Source: CAVSSX01 sp963730735 | GTDB taxonomy: Bacteria > Actinomycetota > Acidimicrobiia > Acidimicrobiales > RAAP-2 | Length of the DNA: 64,000 nucleotides | Assembly: GCA_963730735.1 (NCBI GenBank) | Contig: CAVSSX010000008.1 | Location: 186,001-250,000 of the forward strand | Reading direction: 5' to 3' | Part shown: piece by piece, positions 39,887 to 48,908 of the stretch | Layout of the letters: every line of letters begins with the position of its first letter | Numbering within the stretch: the first letter of the stretch is position 1 | The notes under the pieces: model-generated | Told to the model about the DNA's origin: nothing | The model's input: the letters and a program-made list of their open reading frames with translations, nothing else | Databases searched by the model: none | Program-made: the position numbers and the translations under genes

Positions 39887-41578
39887 TCACGGGGTCGAAC
39901 CGGCGGGCGGGGTGTAGCCCGGCGGGTTGAACTGCGTCAGGTTCATCGGCTCGTAGTACTTCGCCGGGGCCAGGTTGACCCACTGGTGGCCGCCGTACCC
40001 CGGGGCGTGCAGCAGGTCGTTGGCCACCTGCTCGCACTTGATGCCGAAGCCCTGATAGCCGGGGGCCCAGGTCAGCCAGATGGCGTGGTCGTTCCCGGCC
40101 AGCCGCTCGAGGTACTGGGCGTAGGCCGACGGGCTGGCGGCATGGGCGGCCGACTTGTAGTCCACCCAGTCCACGAAGGCCGGGCTGGTCCGCCTCGGGA
40201 AGGTCGACAGCTGGTAGCGACCGGTCGGCAGTTGGCGGTACACCGCCGGGCCGAGCTGGTCGGGGCAGAAGGCCACGACGTCGCCCGCCGCCGCGTGGGC
40301 GGCCAGCACGTTGGCCACCTGCGTGGCCTGGGTCCGCTGGGTGTTCACGTTCTCCACCCCGGCCGCCAGGCCGGCCACGCTGATGATGGCCACCAGGCCG
40401 ACCCGGATCCGGGCGTCGGCCAGGGTCAGGCTGCCCAGCCCGACCAGCAACAGGAGGGGCAGGAAGACCACGGCGGCGTAGCGGGGGGTGAAGGCGCTCT
40501 TGGTGATGATGCCGCCGGTGACGGCCACGGCCAGCGTGACCGTGGTGACGAAGGCCACGCTGCGGGCCCGCACCCGGGTGCGCAGGTCGAGGTCGACGTG
40601 CCAGCGGTCCCGGGCCACCCCGAACAGGCCCAGGCCGGCCAGGACGAAGTACCCGAGGGCCAGCAGGCGGCCCTGGTTGGAGCCGGCCGTCGAGAGGGTG
40701 GCCTGGTTGTCGGTGAACCCGGTGACGGCGTTGATGATGGCGGCGAAGTTCGGCGGCGCCGCCCACGGGGTGCCGGTGTGCTTCGACTGGTACAAGAAGG
40801 TCGGGATCCAGGGGACGAAGGCCAGCACGCCCACGACGACGGCGCCGAGGGCCCACCGGGCCTGCCGTCGCCACTCCGATCGACCCCAGATGCTCTGGAA
40901 GAGCAGCCACAACCCGACGGTGCCGATGAGGTAGATGGCCCAGTACTGGGAGTAGAGGAGCCCGGCGGTGCACACCGCCACGGCCACCAGGTTCCCGGGT
41001 CGGGCCCGGACCATCGCCCGGTCGAGGGCCAGGAAGCCACAGGCGGTCAGGAAGATCACCAGCCCGTACATGCGGGCCTCGGTGGCGTAGTAGATGGCGA
41101 ACGGCGCCGTGGCCAGGAGGGCCAGCACCACCCAGGCGGCCCGGCGGCCGCCGTAGCGCCGGGCGCCGAGCCAGGCGATGGGCAGGGTCAGCACCCCGAG
41201 CACGCCCGAGAGCGACCGGACCCCGAGGTCCGAGTCGCCGAAGACCTTCATCCAGAAGTGGAGCAGGACGTAGTACAGCGGCGGGGCGCCGTCGCGCTTG
41301 AGCGCCGCGTGCAGGTCGTGCAGCGGGAGACGGGCGATGTCGACGGTGAGGGCCTCGTCGAGCCACAGGGCCGAGCGGGTCCAGAAGCGCAGGACGATCC
41401 CGATGGCCACCGCCAGGGCCAGGGCCACCCCGACCGCCGTGCGCCACGGCGGGGGGAGCTCCTCCCAGCTGTCGTCGTCCCGACGGCGGTGCTTCGGGGG
41501 CCCCTTCCCCGGGGTCACCTCGGCGCCGTCGGAGGACCCCGGTACGCCCGTCAGTTGCCCCGCCTCGGCCACATCCAC
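39887..41578 (-). CDS. GT39/ArnT-like glycosyltransferase
   Basis: A 563-residue GT-C membrane enzyme. After the first helix (VGVALALAVAIGIVLRFW) comes LWLDEALTVDIARL, the catalytic D-E pair in the first periplasmic loop of ArnT/PMT-like transferases, and later YYATEARMYGLVIFL with the conserved TEARMY. Roughly 12 helices are followed by a periplasmic C-terminal domain of ~150 residues (NVLAAHAAAGDVVAFCPDQL). GTG 41578 is the likely start. It is the first gene of the minus-strand glycan run after rpsA. Confidence 0.83.
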   Translation of the reverse strand: MDVAEAGQLTGVPGSSDGAEVTPGKGPPKHRRRDDDSWEELPPPWRTAVGVALALAVAIGIVLRFWTRSALWLDEALTVDIARLPLHDLHAALKRDGAPPLYYVLLHFWMKVFGDSDLGVRSLSGVLGVLTLPIAWLGARRYGGRRAAWVVLALLATAPFAIYYATEARMYGLVIFLTACGFLALDRAMVRARPGNLVAVAVCTAGLLYSQYWAIYLIGTVGLWLLFQSIWGRSEWRRQARWALGAVVVGVLAFVPWIPTFLYQSKHTGTPWAAPPNFAAIINAVTGFTDNQATLSTAGSNQGRLLALGYFVLAGLGLFGVARDRWHVDLDLRTRVRARSVAFVTTVTLAVAVTGGIITKSAFTPRYAAVVFLPLLLLVGLGSLTLADARIRVGLVAIISVAGLAAGVENVNTQRTQATQVANVLAAHAAAGDVVAFCPDQLGPAVYRQLPTGRYQLSTFPRRTSPAFVDWVDYKSAAHAASPSAYAQYLERLAGNDHAIWLTWAPGYQGFGIKCEQVANDLLHAPGYGGHQWVNLAPAKYYEPMNLTQFNPPGYTPPAGSTP

Positions 41579-41733
41579 GGGCGCACTCTAGGTGGACAAC
41601 AGCCACAACGGGTAGTTATCGGGCGCCGTCACCAGCGGATTTCCACCGTTCGACCGCCACGCCGGGCGCGGCCACGGCGAGGGAGCACTCCCTTGAAGCG
41701 GTCGCCGGGAGGGCGCCTCTGGTCACTGGCCGC

Positions 41734-41752
41734 TCCCCCGCCTGGCGGGGGA
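41734..41752 (-). terminator. GC-rich hairpin downstream of rpsA
   Basis: TCCCCCGCCTGGCGGGGGA is a near-perfect palindrome (seven-base stem, five-base loop) starting eight bases after the rpsA stop. No T-run follows, so terminator function is inferred from position only. Confidence 0.45.
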
Positions 41753-41759
41753 CGTCCCC

Positions 41760-43205
41760 CTACTCGGCCGGCGGGGCCCCGGTCTCGGCCACCGGCTCGT
41801 CGGCCGGCGCCTCGTAGCTCTCGACGGCGGGGGTCTCGGCGGCCGGGGTCTCGACGGCCGGGGTCTCGACGGCCTGCGGGGCCTCGGTTGCCTCGGCGCC
41901 CTGCGGGGCCACGTAGTCGGCCCACGCCGCCTGGGCCTCGGTCTCGGGGGTGAACTCACCCTCGGAGTAGTCGAACTGGCCGATGTAGTTGCCCTCGTCG
42001 TCGTAGGCGTGCTCGCCGAACGCCTCGCGGTACTCCTCGGACACCTCGCCACCCTCGGCCGCCTGCTTGATCGAGAGGCTGATCCGGCGGCGCTGGAGGT
42101 CGATGTCGATGATCTTGACCCACAGCTCCTCACCCGGGGTGACGACCTGCTCGGGCAGGTCCACGTGGTGAGCGGCCATCTCCGAGATGTGGACCAGGCC
42201 CTCGATGCCGTCGCCCACCTGGACGAAGGCCCCGAAGGGGACCAGCTTGGTGATGCGGCCGTAGACCAGCTGACCGACCTGGTGGCTGTCGGCGAACTGC
42301 TGCCACGGGTCGGCCTGGGTGGCCTTCAGCGACAGGCTGATCCGCTCCTTGTCGAGGTCGACGTCCAGCACCTCGACGTCGATCTCGTCACCCACGGCCA
42401 CGACCGAGGACGGGTGGTCGACGTGCTTCCAACTGAGCTCGGACACGTGGACCAGGCCGTCCATGCCGCCGAGGTCGACGAAGGCGCCGAAGTTGACGAC
42501 CGACGAGACCACGCCCCGCTTGCGCTCGCCCGGCTTGAGGTTGGCCAGGAAGTCGCCCCGCTGCTCCTTCTGGGCCTCCTCCAGCCACGCCCGACGGGAC
42601 AGGACCACGTTGTTGCGGTTGCGGTCGAGCTCGATGATCTTGGCCTCGATCTCGCGGCCCACGTAGGGCTGGAGCTCGCGCACCCGGCGCAGCTCGACCA
42701 GCGACGCCGGCAGGAAGCCCCGCAGGCCGATGTCGACGATGAGGCCACCCTTGACCACTTCGATGACCGGGCCCTTCACCATCTCGTCGGCGTTCTTCTT
42801 CTTCTCGATCGTCGACCACGCCCGCTCGTACTGGGCCCGCTTCTTCGACAGGACCAGGCGGCCCTCCTTGTCCTCCTTCTGCAGGACCAGGGCCTCGACG
42901 TGCTCGCCCAGCGTGACGATCTCGTCGGGATGGGCGTCGTTGCGGATCGACAGCTCGCGAGCCGGGATCACACCCTCGGACTTGAAGCCGATATCGAGCA
43001 GGACCTCGTCCCGGTCGATCTTGACCACCGTGCCCTCGACCAGGTCACCGTCCTCGAACTCGATGATCGTCCCGGCCATGAACTCCTCGAGGGAGGCATC
43101 GCCGAGGTCGTCCTCGGTGATCTGGCGGGGGACGTAGTTGCCCTCGGCGTCGAAGGTCCCCATCGACTCGGGGGACAGGAGGGTGGTGGTGGCGTTGTCG
43201 GGCAT
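41760..43205 (-). CDS. rpsA: 30S ribosomal protein S1
   Basis: A 481-residue RNA-binding ribosomal protein with four S1 domains at about residues 50-125, 135-205, 220-290 and 305-375. Examples of the S1 core are GTVVKIDRDEVLLDIGFKSE and GRITKLVPFGAFVQVGDGIE. Four domains, not six, is the actinobacterial form. The C-terminus is an acidic tail with Glu-Thr-Pro-Ala-Val repeats. It brings mRNA to the 30S subunit. ATG 43205 has no strong Shine-Dalgarno. It follows polA by about 160 bases, as in Mycobacterium, but coaE is not next to it here. Confidence 0.97.
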   Translation of the reverse strand: MPDNATTTLLSPESMGTFDAEGNYVPRQITEDDLGDASLEEFMAGTIIEFEDGDLVEGTVVKIDRDEVLLDIGFKSEGVIPARELSIRNDAHPDEIVTLGEHVEALVLQKEDKEGRLVLSKKRAQYERAWSTIEKKKNADEMVKGPVIEVVKGGLIVDIGLRGFLPASLVELRRVRELQPYVGREIEAKIIELDRNRNNVVLSRRAWLEEAQKEQRGDFLANLKPGERKRGVVSSVVNFGAFVDLGGMDGLVHVSELSWKHVDHPSSVVAVGDEIDVEVLDVDLDKERISLSLKATQADPWQQFADSHQVGQLVYGRITKLVPFGAFVQVGDGIEGLVHISEMAAHHVDLPEQVVTPGEELWVKIIDIDLQRRRISLSIKQAAEGGEVSEEYREAFGEHAYDDEGNYIGQFDYSEGEFTPETEAQAAWADYVAPQGAEATEAPQAVETPAVETPAAETPAVESYEAPADEPVAETGAPPAE

Positions 43206-43366
43206 GGAAGGAACTGCTCGCTTTCACAGGGGTGATCGCACCGGGATCGAAGAGGCAATAGGACAAGTTGGTCTGCCGGAGCCAGACAGCCGGTCAGCGT
43301 ACCACCGCGACCAGCGGTTTCCGCCGCCGCATGCGCGCCGGGACCGGCGGGCCCCGGTGACCGAGG

Positions 43367-46183
43367 TCAGCCGCCCTTGGCGGCGGCCCAGGAGGGGCCC
43401 CAGGCCATGGAGACCTTGAGCGGCACCGAGAGGTCGGCCGCCCCGGTCAGGGCCGACTCGGTGAGCTCGCCGACCGCCGTTTCCTCCCCCGGGACCACGT
43501 CGAGCAGGACCTCGTCGTGGACCTGCAGGACCAGCCGGCTGGCCAGCCCCTCGGCCACCAGCAGGCCGTCCAGGCGGACCAGGGCCGTCTTGAACAGGTC
43601 GGCGGCCAGCCCCTGGATGCCGGCGTTCATGGCCTGGCGCTCGGCGGCCTGACGGACCCGGAAGTTGCGGTCGGCCAGCTCGGGCAGCGGACGGATCCGC
43701 CCCGAGAGCGTGCGGGTGTAGCCCCGGGCGCGGGCCTCGGCCACCGTGTCCTCCATGTAGGCCCGCACGTCGGGGAAGGCGGTGAAGTAGCGGCCCATGA
43801 TCTCGTTGGCCTCGTCGACCCCGGTGGCCAGGCGGCGGGCCAGGCCGTAGGCCTCCATGCCGTAGGCCAGGCCGTAGGAGACCATCTTGGCGAACTCGCG
43901 CTGGGTCGAGGACACCTCGTCGGGCGTCGTCCGGTAGACCCCGGCGGCCACCGCCCGGTGGATGTCGGTTCCCGACTCGAACGCCGCCACCAGTCCGGTG
44001 TCGCCCGAGAGGTGGGCGATGACCCGCAGCTCGATCTGGTCGTAGTCGGCCACCAGGAACGAGTTCCCGACCGAGGGCACGAAGGCCCGCCGGAACCGGC
44101 GACCCTCCTCGGTGCGCACCGGGATGTTGTGGAGGTTCGGGCGGTCCGAGGACAAGCGGCCGGTCCGGGCCACGGTCTGGCGGAACGAGGCGTGGATGCG
44201 GCCGTCCTCGGCCACCTCGGCCAGCAGGCTCTCGCCGTAGGTCGAACGGAGCTTCTCGACCTCGCGGTAGCGGAGCAGCTTCTCGACCAGCGGGTGCTCG
44301 TCGCGCAGCTTCTCCAGGGTGGCGGCGTCGGTCGAGTAGCCGGTCTTGGTCTTGCGCCCCGGCTCGAGGCCCAGCTCGTCGTAGAGCACCGTCCGCAGCT
44401 GCTGGGTGGAGTTGACGTTGAAGGGGTGGCCGGCCAGCTCGTGGATCTCGGCCTCGAGCGAGCGGACCTCGTCGGCCAGGCCGTCGGCGATCGAGCGGAG
44501 CTCGACCGTGTCGACCCGGACGCCGACCACCTCCATGCGGGCGAGCACCCGTACCAGCGGGCGCTCGATGTCGTCGTGGAGGGGCCGCAGCCCCTCGCGG
44601 TCGAGGGCCTCGAAGAGCGGCTCGGCCAGGGCGCCGACCAGTGCCGCCTCGGCCACCGCCCCGGGCACCACGTCGTCGGGGACGCCACCCAGGTCCAACT
44701 GGCCCGGCGGGGTCGGGGCCTCCTCGGGCGTGGTCGGCTCGGCCGGCTCGAAGTAGGTCGAGGCCACCGCCTCGGCCGTGTAGTCGCCCGTCGAGGGGTC
44801 GAGGAGGTAGGCGGCCACGGCGGTGTCCATCACCAGACCGGTGCAGTCGATCCCGAGGCCGAGCAGCGAACGGAAGAGCTCCTTCACCTGGTGACCGACC
44901 ACGCCCGGACCACCCTCGGCCAGGGCCTTGTCGAGGGCCGAGGCCACCTCGGCGTCGGTCAGCAGGCCGGGCTCCAACCAGAGGGCCTGGCTGGCCGGGC
45001 CCCCGGCCACCAGGACCAGGCCCCGCAGCGGGGCCCGTCCGGCGGCCCCCTCCCACCGTCCGCCGAGGGCCAAGGGGCTGGTCCCGGTGGCCTCGACCAG
45101 CGCCGCCAGGGCGGCCACGGCGGCGGTGGCGTCGGCCGGACGGTCGGCCACCGGGGCCACCGGCCGGGCCCGACGGTCGCCATCGGCCGATCCCGCATCG
45201 GTGTCGGAGCCGTAGGGCGCCTGGTGGGCGGGGGCGGCCTTCCGTTTCGGGGCCGCCGCCTCGCCGGCCCCCGGCCCGAGGGCCCCCTGGTCGAGCAGCG
45301 GCACCACTCGCTTCCACACCGTGCGCAGCTCGAGGTGGTCGAACGCCCCCTCGGCCGTGGCCCGGTCCCAGCCGCCGAGGGCCAGGTGGTCGACGGTCAC
45401 GTCCAACGGGACGTCGCGCACCAGCGGGATCACCGCCAGGTTGGCCCGGGCCACGGCCTCGTTGTTGGCCAGGTTCTCCCGGAGCTTGGGTGTCAGCTCG
45501 TCCAGGTGGCCGTAGATCCCGTCGAGGTCGCCGTAGTTGTTGAGCAGCTTGGCCGCCGTCTTCTCCCCCACCCCGGGGACCCCGGGCAGGTTGTCCGAGG
45601 GGTCACCCCGCAACGCCGCCAGGGCCGGGTACCGGGCCGGCGTGACACCGGTGCGCTCGATGATCCCGGCCTCGTCGTAGAGGGCGTAGTCACTGACGCC
45701 CCGCCGGTTGTACAGGACCCGCACGTGGGGGTCCTCGACCAACTGGAAGCAGTCCCGGTCGCCGGTGACCACGATGACGTCGCAGTCCCGGTCCCTGGCC
45801 TGGGTGGCCAAGGTGGCCAGGACGTCGTCGGCCTCGAAGCGCTCCACGCCGACCACCGGGACCGACAGGGCGCCGAGGAGGTCGCGGATCATGTCGAACT
45901 GGGGCGGTAGGTCCTCGGGGGTCTCGGCCCGACCGCCCTTGTAGTCGGGCACCATGTCGTCGCGGAACGTGCCGCCGGCGAGGTCGAAGGCCACGGCCAG
46001 GGCCGAGGGCTGATGGTCCCGCACCAGGTTGACGAGCATCGAGATGAAGCCGTGCACGGCGTTGGTCACCACGCCGCTCGAGGTGGCCAGGTCCGGCGGC
46101 AGGGCGAAGTACGCCCGGAAGGCCAGGGACATGCCGTCGAGGAGGAGGAGGGGCCCGCCTCCCGGCTCGGTGGTCTCGCTCAT
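43367..46183 (-). CDS. polA: DNA polymerase I
   Basis: A 938-residue repair and replication polymerase. The N-terminal 5'-3' exonuclease has FRDDMVPDYKGGRAETPED, VERFEADDVLATLA and LRGDPSDNLPGVPGVGEKTA. The middle 3'-5' exonuclease-like domain is reduced and lacks obvious catalytic acidic motifs. Polymerase motifs are DYDQIELRVIAHLSGD, FAKMVSYGLAYGMEAYGLA (O-helix region) and LQVHDEVLLD. ATG 46183 (MSETTEP) is preferred to the in-frame TTG 46207. It lies 73 bases downstream of the ANTAR regulator gene, the same arrangement as pdtaR near polA in Mycobacterium tuberculosis. Confidence 0.97.
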   Translation of the reverse strand: MSETTEPGGGPLLLLDGMSLAFRAYFALPPDLATSSGVVTNAVHGFISMLVNLVRDHQPSALAVAFDLAGGTFRDDMVPDYKGGRAETPEDLPPQFDMIRDLLGALSVPVVGVERFEADDVLATLATQARDRDCDVIVVTGDRDCFQLVEDPHVRVLYNRRGVSDYALYDEAGIIERTGVTPARYPALAALRGDPSDNLPGVPGVGEKTAAKLLNNYGDLDGIYGHLDELTPKLRENLANNEAVARANLAVIPLVRDVPLDVTVDHLALGGWDRATAEGAFDHLELRTVWKRVVPLLDQGALGPGAGEAAAPKRKAAPAHQAPYGSDTDAGSADGDRRARPVAPVADRPADATAAVAALAALVEATGTSPLALGGRWEGAAGRAPLRGLVLVAGGPASQALWLEPGLLTDAEVASALDKALAEGGPGVVGHQVKELFRSLLGLGIDCTGLVMDTAVAAYLLDPSTGDYTAEAVASTYFEPAEPTTPEEAPTPPGQLDLGGVPDDVVPGAVAEAALVGALAEPLFEALDREGLRPLHDDIERPLVRVLARMEVVGVRVDTVELRSIADGLADEVRSLEAEIHELAGHPFNVNSTQQLRTVLYDELGLEPGRKTKTGYSTDAATLEKLRDEHPLVEKLLRYREVEKLRSTYGESLLAEVAEDGRIHASFRQTVARTGRLSSDRPNLHNIPVRTEEGRRFRRAFVPSVGNSFLVADYDQIELRVIAHLSGDTGLVAAFESGTDIHRAVAAGVYRTTPDEVSSTQREFAKMVSYGLAYGMEAYGLARRLATGVDEANEIMGRYFTAFPDVRAYMEDTVAEARARGYTRTLSGRIRPLPELADRNFRVRQAAERQAMNAGIQGLAADLFKTALVRLDGLLVAEGLASRLVLQVHDEVLLDVVPGEETAVGELTESALTGAADLSVPLKVSMAWGPSWAAAKGG

Positions 46184-46256
46184 GCGTCGGCTCGCGTCAT
46201 GGGTCAACGGTAGCCATCCGCAGGGGGTGGGTTCGGGGGCCGATCGAGGCCCCAGG

Positions 46257-46877
46257 TCACGGGGTGAGCGTGCCCTCGACGACCTGCTGGGCCACCTCGC
46301 GCATCCGGGAGCGGCTGGTCATGGCCGTGCGCTGGATGAACGAGAACGCCTGGGCCTCGTCGAGACCGTGGCGGTTGATGAGCAGGTCCTTGGCCTCGTC
46401 CACGATGCGCCGGGTCTCGATCTTGTCCTCGGCCGCCTCGGCCGGCTGGTCGAAGGCCTCGACCTCGTCGTCGATGGCCCATTCCTGCCGGCACTTGGCC
46501 AGGACGCCGGTGATCGCCGGCAAGAGCTCCTCGGCCCGGAAGGGCTTCACCAGGTAGGCGGCCACGCCGGCGTCGCGGGCCTCTTCGATCAGGTCCCGCT
46601 GGCTGAAGGCCGTCATCACCATCACCGCCACCTGGTGGTCCCGGGTGATCTCGCGGGCGGCGTGGACGCCGTCCATGCCGGGCATCTTGAGGTCCAAGAT
46701 GGCGAGGTCGGGCAGGTGCTCGGCCACCAGGGCGACGGCTTCGTCGCCCCGGCCGGTCTCGCCCACCACGTCGTAGCCGGCCGAGACCAGGATCTCCTTC
46801 AGGTCCAGGCGGATGATCGCCTCGTCCTCGGCGATGACCACCCGGGTGGGTGCGGCGGACGCCGTGCCGGCGGTCAT
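46257..46877 (-). CDS. ANTAR-domain response regulator, PdtaR-like
   Basis: A 206-residue two-domain regulator. The receiver domain reads TRVVIAEDEAIIRLDLKEIL with the acidic pocket, the phosphoryl-accepting Asp in LAILDLKMPGMDG, and the conserved Lys in YLVKPF. The C-terminal ANTAR domain (DEAKDLLINRHGLDEAQAFS, then IQRTAMTSRSRMREVA) binds paired hexaloop hairpins in RNA and acts as an antiterminator. In mycobacteria PdtaR pairs with the histidine kinase PdtaS; no kinase gene lies nearby. ATG 46877 is inside a frame that continues upstream into a coiled-coil segment; a one-base error there would make ATGA the true junction of two genes. Confidence 0.9.
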   Translation of the reverse strand: MTAGTASAAPTRVVIAEDEAIIRLDLKEILVSAGYDVVGETGRGDEAVALVAEHLPDLAILDLKMPGMDGVHAAREITRDHQVAVMVMTAFSQRDLIEEARDAGVAAYLVKPFRAEELLPAITGVLAKCRQEWAIDDEVEAFDQPAEAAEDKIETRRIVDEAKDLLINRHGLDEAQAFSFIQRTAMTSRSRMREVAQQVVEGTLTP

Positions 46878-47168
46878 CGCGACCCCGTGCCCACGCCGGC
46901 CAGGCAGCTCGTCCCGCCGGTGCTCGAGCTCGGCCACGTTGCCGGCCATCGCCGCCCGGGCCCGGGCCATGGCGTCGGCGTGCCGCTGGATCTCGGTGTA
47001 CTCGTGGGCGGCCAGCGGCGTCTCGGCCACCAGCGAGCGGAGGCGGGCGTCGTCGGCCGCCTCGGCGACGACCTCGAGTTGCTCGTCCAGCACGGCCAGC
47101 TCCTCGCGGGCGCGTACCAGCCGGGAGTGGACGTCCCGCAGGCGGTGCTCGAGTCGGATCGGTTGCAT
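46874..47168 (-). CDS. Small coiled-coil protein, probable one-base frameshift at 3' end
   Basis: A helical protein of about 97 residues resembling a small actinobacterial family of unknown function. It contains DARLRSLVAETPLAAHEYTE and QRHADAMARARAAMAGNVAE within continuous heptad-like helices (LRDVHSRLVRAREELAVLDE). As read, the frame continues without a stop into the ANTAR regulator. Removing one base in GG 46903-46904 would end the protein DELLAGVGTGSR with a TGA that overlaps the regulator ATG by four bases, the usual operon junction here. ATG 47168 begins 12 bases after the menC stop. Either a coupled gene or a fused N-terminal module is possible; I favour the first. Confidence 0.65.
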
Positions 47169-47180
47169 GGGGAGCAAAGT

Positions 47181-48353
47181 CTACGCAGCCCCCGCGGCAC
47201 CACCACCTCGCCCCGGTGCGAACCGGCGGACGGTGATGCTCCGGGCATCGAGGGCCGCCGTGTCCGGTGGCGGGGACAGACCGGGGCCCGGCGGGGGCAC
47301 CACCCGCCCGTGGCGCACCTCGGGGAATCCGAACGGGTCGAGGTCGAGGTAGTCGGCCGGGTTCGACAGGTCGCCGGCCAGGGAGAACCCCTCGAGGGTG
47401 GCCAGCGAGGCGTTGGCCGACCGGGCCAGGCCGGTCTCGAAGAACCCGCCCACGAAGGCCGGGACCCCAGCGGCGACGCAGTGGGCCAGGGCCGCCCGGG
47501 TGGCCACCACGCCCCCGAGTCGGGCCGGCTTCAGGCACGCCACCTGGCAGGCGCCGTAGCGCAGGGCGTCACGGACCCGCTCGGGCGACGACAGCGACTC
47601 GTCCAACCCGATCGGCGTCTCGAGGGTCGACCGGAGCTCGGCGTGCCCGGCCAGGTCGGCCGCCGGGAGGGGTTGCTCGATGCAGGTCAGCCCGAGCCCA
47701 TCGAGCACCCGGAGTCCTCGGGCATCGGTCGGTCCGTCGGCCCCCAGCCGGTAGGCGGCATTGGCGTCGGCCAGCAGGGCCAGATCGGCGAACTGGGCCC
47801 GCAGGGCGGTGAGCGGTTCGAGATCCCAACCCGGGGCGATCTTCACCCGTAGGCGGTCGACGCCGGTGGCCACGACGTCGGCCGCCCGGGCCACCAGCGA
47901 GCCGATCGAACGGTCGCCGGGGATCCCGACCATGCCGCCGACGGCCACCGGACCGGGTGGTTGGGCGAGCTGGTCGCACAACGAGCGCCCGGTCGACCGG
48001 AGCTCGGCGTCGAGCAGCGCCATCTCGATGGTGGCCCCGACCATGTTGGCCGTCACCCCGGCCCCGAAGAGCAGACGGACCATGGCCCATGGAGGGAGCT
48101 CACCGTCGCGCGCCGCCACCGCCTCCAACAGCCGGGTCACACCGCCGTCGCTCAACGCCTCGTAGGCCACGTCGGCGGAAGGGTCGACCGACGTGCCAGT
48201 GGCCAGCGCGCCGCATTCGCCCCACCCTTCGACGCCGTCGGCCACCACCCGGAGCAGCACCACCGGCCGCGGACCGTGCACGCCGTCGGACGTGCCGACC
48301 GGATCGCGCAACGACAGGTCGACGAGACGGAGCTCGATCTCCTCCAGCCTCAC
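47181..48353 (-). CDS. menC: o-Succinylbenzoate synthase (enolase superfamily)
   Basis: A 390-residue enzyme that dehydrates SHCHC to o-succinylbenzoate in menaquinone biosynthesis; related members also racemise N-acylamino acids. The catalytic set of the MLE subgroup is complete: lysine in LRVKIAPG, metal ligands in ADANAAY, EQPLP and LDESLSS, and the second lysine in CLKPARLGG. The end FGFPEVRHGRVVPPPGPG is typical. GTG 48353 (VRLEEIELRLVDLSLRDP) fits the family start; the longer in-frame reading crosses the tRNA-Leu gene and is excluded. No other men genes are nearby. It is followed by the coiled-coil gene after 12 bases. Confidence 0.9.
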   Translation of the reverse strand: MRLEEIELRLVDLSLRDPVGTSDGVHGPRPVVLLRVVADGVEGWGECGALATGTSVDPSADVAYEALSDGGVTRLLEAVAARDGELPPWAMVRLLFGAGVTANMVGATIEMALLDAELRSTGRSLCDQLAQPPGPVAVGGMVGIPGDRSIGSLVARAADVVATGVDRLRVKIAPGWDLEPLTALRAQFADLALLADANAAYRLGADGPTDARGLRVLDGLGLTCIEQPLPAADLAGHAELRSTLETPIGLDESLSSPERVRDALRYGACQVACLKPARLGGVVATRAALAHCVAAGVPAFVGGFFETGLARSANASLATLEGFSLAGDLSNPADYLDLDPFGFPEVRHGRVVPPPGPGLSPPPDTAALDARSITVRRFAPGRGGGAAGAA

Positions 48354-48390
48354 GGCCGACCCGGGGTAGCCCTGTAGGATCCGGAGTCCA

Positions 48391-48474
48391 GCCCGGATGG
48401 CGGAATCGGCAGACGCGGAGGCCTCAAAAGCCTTTGCTCGAAAGGGCGTGCGGGTTCGAGTCCCGCTCCGGGCA
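48391..48474 (+). tRNA. tRNA-Leu (anticodon CAA)
   Basis: An 84-base type II tRNA with acceptor arms GCCCGGA/TCCGGGC, D-loop GCGGAATCGGCAGACGC, anticodon loop CTCAAAA giving CAA, a long variable arm and T-arm GCGGGTTCGAGTCCCGC. The CCA end is not encoded (discriminator A followed by CGA). Confidence 0.97.
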
Positions 48475-48908
48475 CGACCTCTCCAGCGAGTTCTTCCTGG
48501 TTGGGGCGATGTGGGTTCGCAATGGAATGCATTGAAGTGCTCCATGGGGTCACAAGCGGGTCACGCGCCGGAAGCGCGGCTGAAGTTAGCCGCTCGTTCT
48601 CCCTATGGAACCACCGTCATACTGGCGAAGCCCTATCGCCCGACCGCTCTACGACCGGACCGTCGATGGCGACGTCGAGCCAACTCGGGGTGGAAACATC
48701 GTCCACAGGGCTCGCAGCTAAGGCTGGGGATGCACCATCTACTAGGGCCCGGCTGCCGATCGACCGGGCCCGTCGGATTCGGAGCCACCCGTACTGGGCA
48801 GGTTTCGCACGTGGAACCCTGGCCCGCCGCGGCTACCAGCCTGCTCGCCCCAGCGGAGCGCCGCCTCCCGGCCATCTTCCCGAAACATAGGGAGCGTAAG
48901 GTCCCAAG
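48475..48908 (+). other. 434-base stretch without a convincing gene
   Basis: Located between tRNA-Leu(CAA) and the amidoligase operon. GC content is lower than in flanking genes and the short open frames have no protein-like composition. The amidoligase promoter must lie at the right end, but no confident -35/-10 pair is seen. No copy of the tRNA 3' end occurs that would mark an integrated element. Confidence 0.6.

Noticed and set aside
26127..41578. Gly/Pro/Gln-rich plus-strand reading frames opposite the glycan genes
   Set aside because: They mirror the minus-strand membrane-protein genes, with composition typical of antisense frames in high-GC DNA.
48354..48545. Upstream extension of menC
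   Set aside because: It crosses the tRNA-Leu(CAA) gene on the opposite strand.
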